Shown piece after piece: positions 6,691 to 13,686 of a DNA stretch of 48,499 nucleotides. A program made the position numbers and the translations under genes. The DNA is from Aeromonas bivalvium. Lineage in GTDB: Bacteria; Pseudomonadota; Gammaproteobacteria; Enterobacterales; Aeromonadaceae. The notes beneath the pieces were generated by a model. That model made no database searches, was not told the origin of the DNA, and saw nothing but the letters and a program-made list of their open reading frames with translations. How positions within the stretch are numbered: position 1 is the first letter of the stretch; each line of letters starts with the position of its first letter. The stretch covers positions 1-48,499 of the forward strand of contig NZ_CDBT01000015.1 in assembly GCF_000819765.1 (NCBI RefSeq), read 5' to 3'.

Positions 6691-8586
6691 TCAGGCCCCT
6701 ATGATGCCGCCATCGTCCCGGGTGATGCGCAGCACGGCGGAGCGGGGAATGCTGGTGCCGCCGTCCGGGAAGTGGGAGGGAGCCAGCTCTTCCCCAGGGT
6801 GCTGCACCCCGACGAACAGGGTGCGCCAGTCCGGACTGAAGGTGAGGCCCGTGATCTCGCAGGCCACCGGGCCGGTCAGGAAGCGGCGCACCTCGCCGCT
6901 CGCCGGATCCGCGCACAGCATCTGGTTGTTGCCCATGCCGGCAAACTGCTTCTCGTTGGAGTAGTCGCCATCGGTCTGGATCCAGAGCCGCCCCGCCTCG
7001 TCGAAGCCGATGCCGTCCGGGCTGTTGAACATGTTGTCCGGGGTGATGTTGGCACTGCCCGCCATCAAGCCCTCTTTATGCACGCCGGGGTTGCCCGCCA
7101 GCAGGAAGAGATCCCACTCGAAGCTGTCACTGCCGTGATCGCCCGCGGCCGGGCGCCAGCGGATGATCTGGCCATAGGGGTTCTCGGCCCTGGGGTTGGC
7201 GCCGTCCAGGGGTTGGTTCTCCTTGAGGCCGCGGTTCTTGTTGTTGGTCAGGGTGCAGTAGACCTCGGCCCTGTGGGGGTGCACGGCCACCCATTCCGGC
7301 CTGTCCATGGTGGTCGCACCCAGCCGGGTCGCCGCCTCCCGGGCGAAGATGAGCACCTCCCCCTGATCGGCGAAGCCGTTCTCCCGGGTCAGGCCGTGCT
7401 GGCCGTGCACCAGGGGCAGCCACTGGCCTGTACCCTTGAGATCCCCCTCTTTGGCGTCGAAACGAGCCACATAGAGGGTGCCCTCGTCCAGCAGATCCCG
7501 GTTGGCGGCATCGTTGCCCGGCGCCACCTTGTTCTTCGAGACGAAGCGATAGATGTGCTCCCCCCGCTCGTCATCGCCCAGATAGACCACGGCGCGGCCA
7601 TCCTGGTTGACGGTGAAGGCCGCATTCTCGTGTTTGAAGCGGCCAAGGGCGGTGCGCTTCTTCGGGGTGGAGGCGGGATCCTGAGGATCGATTTCCACCA
7701 CCCAGCCGAAGCGGTGCGGCTCCTGGGGATGTTTGGCGAGGTCAAAACGCTCGTCAAACTGATGCCAGCCAAAACCCGCGTCCTCGGCGGCCAGACCGTA
7801 GCGGGCGGCGCGCTGGTCCAGCTCAGGCTTGCCCGCACTGCCGAAGTAGCCGTTGAAGTTCTCCTCGCAGGTGAGGTAGGTGCCCCAGGGAGTCTGGCCG
7901 TTGGAGCAGTTGTTGAAGGTGCCAAGGGCGGTGCGTCCCTCGGGGTCGGCCTGGGTCTTGAGCAGGGCATGGCCCGCCGCCGGGCCGCTCAATGTCATGG
8001 GGGTGGTGGCGGTGATGCGGCGATTGAGGGCCCCCTTGGGGTTGGCCTGCCACTTGCCATCTTTGCGTACCAGCTCCACCAGGGAGACCCCGTGGGCCGC
8101 CTGGGCCTTGGCGACGGCGTCGGCATTGAGCGCCTTGCCCCCATCCGCAAACAGATATTCGTAGTTAGTGTATTCGTTGTTGACGGCGAGCAGGGCGCGA
8201 TCCGGCCCCAGGGGGAAGAAGCTCATGCCGTCGTTGTTGTCGCCAAACTGGCGGGCCTGGGCCCTGGCGTCATTGCCCTGGGCAAAGGCGGGGGCATCGG
8301 CGAACAGGGCATCCCCCCAGGCGATCAGCACCTCGGCCTTGTAACCGGGCGGCACCACTATGGTGTCGGCCACAGAGGCGGGCACGGCCTGGAAACCGAG
8401 CAGCGGCTGGGTGGCGGCGGCCACGGCGCGGGCCACCGGATTGGCGGCAAAAAACGCCACCATGCTGGCGGCGCCCACCCCCTTGAGGAAACCCCGGCGG
8501 CTCAGGCCCGCTTCGATCAGGCGGTTGAACTCCGGCTCCTGCTCCCGGGGATGGTTGGCACTGTCTCTCTCGTCAAAACGGCTCAT
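6691..8586 (-). CDS. phoX: PhoX-family alkaline phosphatase, Tat-exported
   Basis: A 631-residue PhoX/DUF839 protein. PhoX enzymes use iron and calcium to release phosphate from phosphomonoesters in the periplasm and are usually phosphate-starvation genes. A twin-arginine signal is clear (SRRGFLK at residues 29-35, then a hydrophobic stretch to AANPVARA). Family segments include a WGTYLTCEENF-type block, HRFGWVVEIDP and GxDGIGFDEAGRLWIQTDG near the C terminus. The start at 8584-8586 follows AAGGA with eight-base spacing; the frame remains open 13 codons upstream without a comparable site. The peroxidase lipoprotein lies downstream on the same strand and the SAM hydrolase-like gene upstream. 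No Pho box was confidently identified. Confidence 0.92.
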   Translation of the reverse strand: MSRFDERDSANHPREQEPEFNRLIEAGLSRRGFLKGVGAASMVAFFAANPVARAVAAATQPLLGFQAVPASVADTIVVPPGYKAEVLIAWGDALFADAPAFAQGNDARAQARQFGDNNDGMSFFPLGPDRALLAVNNEYTNYEYLFADGGKALNADAVAKAQAAHGVSLVELVRKDGKWQANPKGALNRRITATTPMTLSGPAAGHALLKTQADPEGRTALGTFNNCSNGQTPWGTYLTCEENFNGYFGSAGKPELDQRAARYGLAAEDAGFGWHQFDERFDLAKHPQEPHRFGWVVEIDPQDPASTPKKRTALGRFKHENAAFTVNQDGRAVVYLGDDERGEHIYRFVSKNKVAPGNDAANRDLLDEGTLYVARFDAKEGDLKGTGQWLPLVHGQHGLTRENGFADQGEVLIFAREAATRLGATTMDRPEWVAVHPHRAEVYCTLTNNKNRGLKENQPLDGANPRAENPYGQIIRWRPAAGDHGSDSFEWDLFLLAGNPGVHKEGLMAGSANITPDNMFNSPDGIGFDEAGRLWIQTDGDYSNEKQFAGMGNNQMLCADPASGEVRRFLTGPVACEITGLTFSPDWRTLFVGVQHPGEELAPSHFPDGGTSIPRSAVLRITRDDGGIIGA

Positions 8587-8725
8587 CGGCTTTTCCTTGT
8601 TATCTGCACTTGTCTGGTTTGCCACTCACTGCGTCCGGCCACAGCATGGCGGCATTTTATTAAACGAAGATGACAAGGGATGGGATAAGCCGCCTGGCCC
8701 GGCAAGGCGCCACCGCCCAGAACAA

Positions 8726-8754
8726 GGGGCGGTGGACACGAGTCCCACCGCCCC
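8726..8754 (-). terminator. terminator with an extra competing arm between the SAM hydrolase-like gene and phoX
   Basis: On the minus strand a 10-bp stem (GGGGCGGTGG / CCACCGCCCC) is followed by TTGTTCT, about 100 bp past the SAM hydrolase stop. A second exact copy of the first arm (RC of 8710-8718) lies just downstream and could pair with the middle arm instead, so two mutually exclusive hairpins are possible in this phoX leader region. Confidence 0.6.
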
Positions 8755-8779
8755 AGGAGAGGCATCGCTGATAGAGAGA

Positions 8780-8839
8780 TTAGCCCTGGCCGCACTTCTT
8801 CAGGCTGATATGCCCGTTTGTACCGGATAGCGCCCGCTG
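8780..8839 (-). pseudogene. diverged second copy of the 3' end of the SAM hydrolase-like gene
   Basis: The 44 bp at 8789-8832 match 8857-8900, the 3' end of the neighbouring gene, at 37 positions, offset by 68 bp. Read in the matching frame on the minus strand it gives SGTNGHISLKKCGQG and a stop, against SGANWHISLKKCG and a stop in the gene. The lysine and cysteine codons are preserved by synonymous or no change while the tryptophan is lost. It has no start or upstream portion and is untranslated as it stands, being a relic of a tandem duplication. Confidence 0.75.
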
Positions 8840-8853
8840 GCAGCTGGCAGCCT

Positions 8854-9762
8854 CTAGCCGCATTTTTTCAGGCTGATATGCCAGTTGGCACCGGATTGCA
8901 CCTGATGTTTTGCAGCGAAGCTCTCCATGTTCAGGGCCACCGACACCTGCAACAGGCTGTTGAGGTAGACCAGGGGCTGGCCTTGTGGCACGTCGCCGAA
9001 GCTGCTGACGTAGGGGGCCTTGCCCTCGTATTTGAGCGCATCCCCTTCGCTGATCCTGATGCAGGCGCTGTCCCCCTTGTGGATGCCTGCCTTGCCGAGA
9101 AGGGCCTCGTCGATATTGGTCCAGACGTTGCCGTACTGCACATCGAGGATGGGGATGGTGCCCTTCAAGGTGCCATCCTCCTCGGCCACCGCGGGCTGAT
9201 AGGGGATGGTCACCACCTCGGCGGGCAGCAGACGCCCCACCTGCTCGAAGCTGATGGCACCGGAGGCGAGGCGCGCGCCCGTGTAGGCGTAGACGTCGCG
9301 GCCGTGGAACGTGTAGGACTTCTCGGAGCCCTTGAGGCGGTTGCGCTTCTCGTCGATCTGGCGCACCGCCTCTATGCCGAAGTGCTCCGCCACCAGGGTC
9401 AGGGTGCCGTTGTCCGGGCTGACGATGTAGTGGCCGCTCCTGGTCTTGAGTACCACCGACTTGCGATCCGTGCCCACACCGGGGTCCACCACGCTGACGA
9501 AGACGGTGCCCGCGGGCCAGTATTGCAGGGTCTGATAGAGGCGGTAGGAGGCTTCCCAGATGTTGTAGGCCGGGATCTCGTGGGTCAGGTCATGGAGCGG
9601 CAGGGTGCGGTCCACCCCGAAGGCGACCCCCTTCATGGCCGAGACGGCGCCATCCTTGAGGCCGAAATCGGTCTGGAACACCAGGGCCTCGCTGGCGAAG
9701 GCGCCAGCCCCCACCAGGGAGAGGGCAAGCACGAGGGCGCGGGGGACGATACGAATATCCAT
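8854..9762 (-). CDS. exported SAM hydrolase/chlorinase-fluorinase superfamily protein (DUF62)
   Basis: A 302-residue member of the SAM hydroxide adenosyltransferase family, which hydrolyses S-adenosylmethionine to adenosine and methionine and is related to the fluorinase and chlorinase. Signature blocks are TDFG (Asp32), VVDPGVGTDR (Asp93, Arg100) and FHGRD (His153). Asp/Arg/His have nearly the spacing of the archaeal enzyme triad (Asp68, Arg75, His127). SPDNG is also present. Unusually, it begins with a convincing signal peptide (residues 1-23, cleavage near AFA-SEA), so the mature protein should be periplasmic. The start at 9760-9762 follows GGAAGGAG; a longer frame to 9804 would bury the signal. 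Periplasmic SAM is not an expected substrate, so the role is open. Confidence 0.85.
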   Translation of the reverse strand: MDIRIVPRALVLALSLVGAGAFASEALVFQTDFGLKDGAVSAMKGVAFGVDRTLPLHDLTHEIPAYNIWEASYRLYQTLQYWPAGTVFVSVVDPGVGTDRKSVVLKTRSGHYIVSPDNGTLTLVAEHFGIEAVRQIDEKRNRLKGSEKSYTFHGRDVYAYTGARLASGAISFEQVGRLLPAEVVTIPYQPAVAEEDGTLKGTIPILDVQYGNVWTNIDEALLGKAGIHKGDSACIRISEGDALKYEGKAPYVSSFGDVPQGQPLVYLNSLLQVSVALNMESFAAKHQVQSGANWHISLKKCG

Positions 9763-9912
9763 GTCAGAGCTCCTTCCAAGACGTTTGGACGTCCAGATTG
9801 CCATTCAATGATTTCTTTGCAACCCCATCTCCCCGAATGGGGGGCGAAATGACTCGCCAATCCGCCCCGTGCGGGTGTATCCATGGGGCATCCAACGCCA
9901 GGAGCACACCCC

Positions 9913-10470
9913 ATGACCAGAGAGCATCACGACACCATTTTGCTGAGCCTGGGCAATACCCAAAGCCGGGTAGCGCTCACCGCAGCCGATGGCACCAGCC
10001 AGACCTTTTCACTGGCATTGGAGCTCGATGCCCTGACCCCGGGTCCCTTTCGCCGGGATCCGCCGACGCCCCTGGAGCTGGAGCAGGCCATCCTGGTAGC
10101 GGAGGATACGCCGAGCGCCCTGGAGCTGGAGCAGGCCATCCTGGTAGCGGAGGATCTGCCGACGCCCCTGAAGCTGGAGCAGGCCATCATGGTGGTGGAG
10201 GATGTGCTGATGCCCCTCGCGGCCCGGATCCCGCCCCACCCCGTGCTGCGCCTGCAAAGCCCTGTGCCCCTGGCCGAGGCCCTCGGCAGCCGGGTGCAGA
10301 GCCGGGAGAACATAGAGCGGCTGTTCGGCCAGCTGGTTGCCATGGTGGAGGGGGATCCCCTGGCATCGGCCCAGTTGCCGAAGGATCGCCGTTTCGCCGC
10401 CGCCCTGCTGATCCTGCGGGAGTGGATGCACCACCTGGATGCCGGCAGCGTCGCCCTGGTCGATGGCTGA
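9913..10470 (+). CDS. hypothetical protein with three 16-residue tandem repeats
   Basis: A 185-residue protein I do not recognise. No signal peptide or membrane segment is visible. Residues 50-97 are three copies of a 16-residue unit with core (L/K)ELEQAI(L/M)V(A/V)ED, acidic and helix-prone. The C-terminal part (about 115-185) is predicted helical and ends without cysteines. The ATG at 9913 follows CCAGGAGC. It is divergent from the SAM hydrolase-like gene (150-bp gap) and convergent with the MFS gene (8 bp between stops). Codon use resembles its neighbours, which supports a real gene. Function is unknown. Confidence 0.6.
   Translation: MTREHHDTILLSLGNTQSRVALTAADGTSQTFSLALELDALTPGPFRRDPPTPLELEQAILVAEDTPSALELEQAILVAEDLPTPLKLEQAIMVVEDVLMPLAARIPPHPVLRLQSPVPLAEALGSRVQSRENIERLFGQLVAMVEGDPLASAQLPKDRRFAAALLILREWMHHLDAGSVALVDG
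10060..10203 (+). repeat. in-frame minisatellite, 3 x 48 bp
   Basis: Units lie at 10060-10107, 10108-10155 and 10156-10203. The core CTGGAGCTGGAGCAGGCCAT is shared by units 1 and 2, and unit 3 has a few substitutions (AAG for GAG, ATGGTGGTG for CTGGTAGCG). Each unit is 16 codons, so copy-number change keeps the reading frame. Confidence 0.93.
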
Positions 10471-10478
10471 TGCCCCTG

Positions 10479-11711
10479 TCAGACAGCAGGATTGAAGCGA
10501 TGCCGTGACACCGCCCAGGCCAGCCCAAGGCTGGTCAGCGTGCTGCCGACGAACAGCAGATCCAGCGCCGCCAGGAGGCCTGTACCGTCGCTCACCCAGC
10601 CCAGCAGCACGGGCACCCAGTTCGCCACATAGGCGATCACATAGAAGAGGGAGAGCAGCCGCGCGTGGCTGGCCGGGGGGGCGATGCGATTGATAAGGGT
10701 CGCGCTGCCCACGAACACGGCCCCCTGGGCGTAGCCCGCCACCAGCAGCCCGAGTCCCGCCAGCCAGCCCGGCAGACCGTGCACGGCCCCGGCAAACAGC
10801 AGCACGCAGAGCGCCAGGGCCAGGACGCCGCTTTGCAGGGTATGGCGGGCATCGAGGCGACGGGCCCAGAGCTGGCAAAGCCCGGAGAAGACCAGATAGG
10901 CCGCGACGAGATAGCCGAACAGCCCCAGATCCCTCATGCCGAGCATCTCGCTCACCACCTTGGGGCCGATGGCCAGCAGGCTGGCCGCCACCGCCCAGGC
11001 GGTGAAGAGCGCCAGGGCGCAGAGAAAGAACCCGGCCCCCGTGGCCCTGAGCCCCTCCCCCAGGGATCCCCCACCCTGCCCGCTCGGAGCGGGCGCCGCC
11101 ATCCTGGCACCTCTGGGCCAGCTCAGCACCAGGCCCGCGATGGCGCAGCTCGCCATCCCCAGGATCAGCAGGAAGGGCAAGGTGGTCGGGTAGTAGTCCA
11201 GTTGCAGCGCCAGCCCGCTGAACACGGGGCCGAGGGCCAGCCCGGCGGTAAAGGAGAGGGTGGCGCTAAGCGCCGCTCGCCTGCCGCCATCCTGGGGACC
11301 AAAGCGCAGCAGCGCCACGTTGGCGGCGCCGGTCAGGGTGCCCGTGCCAATCCCGGCCAGGACCCGCCCCAGCAGCAGGGACCAGAAGCTGTCGGCCAGT
11401 GAAAAGAGCAGGGCGCCCCCCGCTACCGCCACCAGGGCGGGCAGGATCAGGATGCGCAGATCCGCCACCCTTCCCGCCAGGTTGCCCACCCCGAACAGGG
11501 CGATCAGCACGCCCCCCGCATAGCCGCCATAGATGAGACTGAGACCGAGATCGCTCAGGGCCAGCGCCGCCTGGTAATGGGGATAGAGCGGGGTGGGCAC
11601 GCTGCTGTTGAGCAGGGCCGACATCAGGGCCAGGGCCAGAAACCCGAGCAGGCGGGGGCGAGCATCGACCTCGCTGCCGTGGGCAGCAGTTGGGGCGCAG
11701 GGGGATGACAT
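10479..11711 (-). CDS. MFS transporter (12-TM, drug/metabolite efflux type)
   Basis: A 410-residue major facilitator protein with about 12 hydrophobic segments. Family features are the proline-rich TM1 end (NSSVPTPLYPHYQ), a GNLAGRVADLRI loop in the motif-A position, and the motif-C-like glycine-rich TM5 stretch (TAGLALGPVFSGLAL), which point to an antiporter-type exporter. The ATG at 11709-11711 is preceded by GGAG with five-base spacing; longer frames lack a ribosome site. It is divergent from a LysR regulator starting at 11956, the classic arrangement for a regulated exporter. The substrate cannot be inferred. Confidence 0.85.
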   Translation of the reverse strand: MSSPCAPTAAHGSEVDARPRLLGFLALALMSALLNSSVPTPLYPHYQAALALSDLGLSLIYGGYAGGVLIALFGVGNLAGRVADLRILILPALVAVAGGALLFSLADSFWSLLLGRVLAGIGTGTLTGAANVALLRFGPQDGGRRAALSATLSFTAGLALGPVFSGLALQLDYYPTTLPFLLILGMASCAIAGLVLSWPRGARMAAPAPSGQGGGSLGEGLRATGAGFFLCALALFTAWAVAASLLAIGPKVVSEMLGMRDLGLFGYLVAAYLVFSGLCQLWARRLDARHTLQSGVLALALCVLLFAGAVHGLPGWLAGLGLLVAGYAQGAVFVGSATLINRIAPPASHARLLSLFYVIAYVANWVPVLLGWVSDGTGLLAALDLLFVGSTLTSLGLAWAVSRHRFNPAV

Positions 11712-11955
11712 CAAGACTCCAATTACAGACAGGAAAACCGCTATCGGGAGCATCATCATAGCGATCCCGCCCGCCCCGGGCTGCGGCAGTTCTGCATCAT
11801 GGCGATTCAAACTTGCATCACACCGGCGCGGCACGTCCATTGGCCGGGAAGCCACAGGCACGAGCCGGATCCGGCCTGGCCCCTTGTGCTGCCATCCTCG
11901 CTGACATCTAATATTGCGGCGCCAATCGGGCGCCCTGCTTGAGCGAGGAGCAAGC

Positions 11956-12873
11956 ATGAACAACTGGGATGACGCCCGCTTCTTCCTGGCCCTGGCACGG
12001 CGGGGCAGCCTGCGCCAGGCCGGACTCGAGCTCGGGGTGGATCAGGCCACCGTCGGGCGGCGGATCACCCTGCTCGAGCAGCAGCTGGGGGCCAAGCTGT
12101 TTATCCGCACCCCCAGACACTATCGGCCCAGCCCCCTGGGGGAGGCGCTCTTGCCCCAGGCCGAGGCCATGGCGCAAGCGGCTCTGGCCATGGCGCGCAC
12201 GGCGAGCCTGGGGGAGCTGGAGGGGGAGCTTTGCATCGCCACCACGGACACCCTGGCTCAGGGCTTCGTGCTGCCGGCCTTCAGTCTGCTGCGCCAGCGC
12301 CACCCCGGCATCCGCCTCAAGCTGCTGACCGCGGTCAGCGTGAGCGACATCCCCAATCAGGAAGCGGATCTCGCCATTCGCAGCGTGCGCCCAGAGCAGG
12401 GAGATCTGGTGGTCAAACGGCTCGCCACCATCAGGATGGGGCTCTACGCCTCCCCCGACTACCTGGCCCGCCGCGGCACCCCCCTATCGGGTCAGGCGCT
12501 GCAACAGCACGACCTGCTGCTCTTTCCCAGGGAGCTGGTGGCCCGCCACTGGCTGAGTCTGTGCGGTGAACCGCTCCATGAGCCCAATGTGGTGCTGCAG
12601 AGCAATGCCCAGCTGGTGCTGATGGCGGCCGCCCGCCAGGGACTCGGCATCGCCCTGCTCTCCACCTTCCTCGCCGAGGAGGATCCGGGCCTGGTGCGCC
12701 TGCAGCCCGACCAGCACGACCCCATCGACATCTGGATGGTGCTGCACCCGGATGTGCAGAAGACGGGGCGGATGCGCGCCCTGGTGGCGGCCCTGGAGGA
12801 GGTGTTTCAGTCCCAGCAGGAGAGCCAGTCCCCCTCAATCCCTGCCACAACCCGCCAAAAGCACACAGATTGA
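11956..12873 (+). CDS. LysR-family transcriptional regulator
   Basis: A 305-residue LTTR. An N-terminal winged helix-turn-helix (residues 1-60, including [20 protein letters not shown] and [18 protein letters not shown]) is followed by a periplasmic-binding-like effector domain of the type found in the short-spacing CrgA/DhtR-like branch. The ATG at 11956 follows GCGAGGAGC. It is divergent from the MFS exporter, and the 244-bp intergenic region (11712-11955) should carry both promoters and the operator; I could not assign a clear T-N11-A site. It probably controls the exporter and itself. Confidence 0.88.
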   Translation: MNNWDDARFFLALARRGSLRQAGLELGVDQATVGRRITLLEQQLGAKLFIRTPRHYRPSPLGEALLPQAEAMAQAALAMARTASLGELEGELCIATTDTLAQGFVLPAFSLLRQRHPGIRLKLLTAVSVSDIPNQEADLAIRSVRPEQGDLVVKRLATIRMGLYASPDYLARRGTPLSGQALQQHDLLLFPRELVARHWLSLCGEPLHEPNVVLQSNAQLVLMAAARQGLGIALLSTFLAEEDPGLVRLQPDQHDPIDIWMVLHPDVQKTGRMRALVAALEEVFQSQQESQSPSIPATTRQKHTD

Positions 12874-12881
12874 GCGGGTAT

Positions 12882-12904
12882 GCCCCCCATACGGGGCACT
12901 TTCT
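12882..12904 (+). terminator. weak terminator after the LysR gene
   Basis: GCCCC (12882-12886) pairs with GGGGC (12893-12897), followed by ACTTTCTT. A second short palindrome (TTCTTCGC A GCGAAGAA) begins just after it, before the promoter of the lipoprotein gene at 12964. Confidence 0.4.
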
Positions 12905-12963
12905 TCGCAGCGAAGAATGCTAGAGCCCGCCGTTGTTTTTTTCCTTAAATAACGGGACGTTAC

Positions 12964-13467
12964 ATGAAGAAGTTTGTTGTTTCATCCAGTGTCATCCTGG
13001 TGACTAGCTTGTTGACAGCCTGCGCTAGCGAGTCGTCACGCACCCTGGAAGTGCCCAAGGTCGCCTCCTATCAGAGCCACTATCAGGGCACGCGCAGCCC
13101 CATCGCCGTCGGCAAGTTCGACAACCGTTCCAGCTACATGCGTGGCATCTTCTCCGACGGCGTGGACCGACTGGGCAGCCAGGCGAAAACCGTGCTGATC
13201 ACCCATCTGCAGCAGACTGGCCGCTTCAGCGTGCTGGATCGCGACAACATGGAAGAGCTCAAGGCGGAGGCCGGGATCAAGCAACAGGCCAATTCGGGGG
13301 GCGGCCTCATCGGCATGCTGGTGGTGGCTGTCGTCAACCAGATTGCCAACACCATCACCGACAAGGGCCATGAAATCGCCGGGATCACCAGCTTCAGGCT
13401 GCTCAGCGCCGACATGCCCAACGGCATCCTCCATGGCCCCTACTCGCCGAAATATCAGGCTCGCTAA
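12964..13467 (+). CDS. chimeric lipoprotein: CsgG/HfaB-like N terminus joined to a DUF799-like C terminus
   Basis: A 167-residue lipoprotein (signal residues 1-19, lipobox LTAC, Cys20). Residues 21-109 have the form of a CsgG/HfaB-family N-terminal half (VGKFDNRSSYMRGIF, LGSQAKTVLITHLQQTGRF, VLDRDNMEELKAEAGI). The expected continuation (the GADY...GDVTEF half) is missing. From about residue 110 the sequence instead resembles the end of DUF799/GNA1162 lipoproteins (GGLIGMLVVAVVNQIANTI, then HEIAGITSFRLLS and a GPYSPKYQ tail). In relatives, CsgG-like, DUF4810 and DUF799 genes form a three-gene operon. The simplest reading is an in-frame deletion joining the first and third genes near 13285-13300. 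Family assignments are from memory. It may still be made and lipidated but probably lacks CsgG pore function. Confidence 0.7.
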   Translation: MKKFVVSSSVILVTSLLTACASESSRTLEVPKVASYQSHYQGTRSPIAVGKFDNRSSYMRGIFSDGVDRLGSQAKTVLITHLQQTGRFSVLDRDNMEELKAEAGIKQQANSGGGLIGMLVVAVVNQIANTITDKGHEIAGITSFRLLSADMPNGILHGPYSPKYQAR

Positions 13468-13486
13468 GGCGCCCGCCACACTCCAC

Positions 13487-13513
13487 ACAAGAGGGCACCA
13501 TGCCCTCTTGTTT
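13487..13513 (+). terminator. rho-independent terminator
   Basis: An 11-bp perfect stem (ACAAGAGGGCA / TGCCCTCTTGT) with a three-base loop and a short T run, 20 bp after the chimeric lipoprotein stop. Confidence 0.8.
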
Positions 13514-13686
13514 CCGTCGCCCCCCCTTTCCCCTGCCTGACATCGAATGGCGCCTCATCGTCTATCTTTTTGATATTGTTGGCTCATTTTTCCGCATGTC
13601 GGATAACGTCCCACCAACTTCATCTGGTGATGCCCGGCAAAATCAGTTACAAGAATGGCCTCTGTCACCACGGGAGCGTTCATCGC

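Noticed and set aside
6469..8673. 734-codon plus-strand open frame opposite phoX
   Set aside because: PhoX has a Tat signal, a ribosome site and family motifs; the opposite frame shows none.
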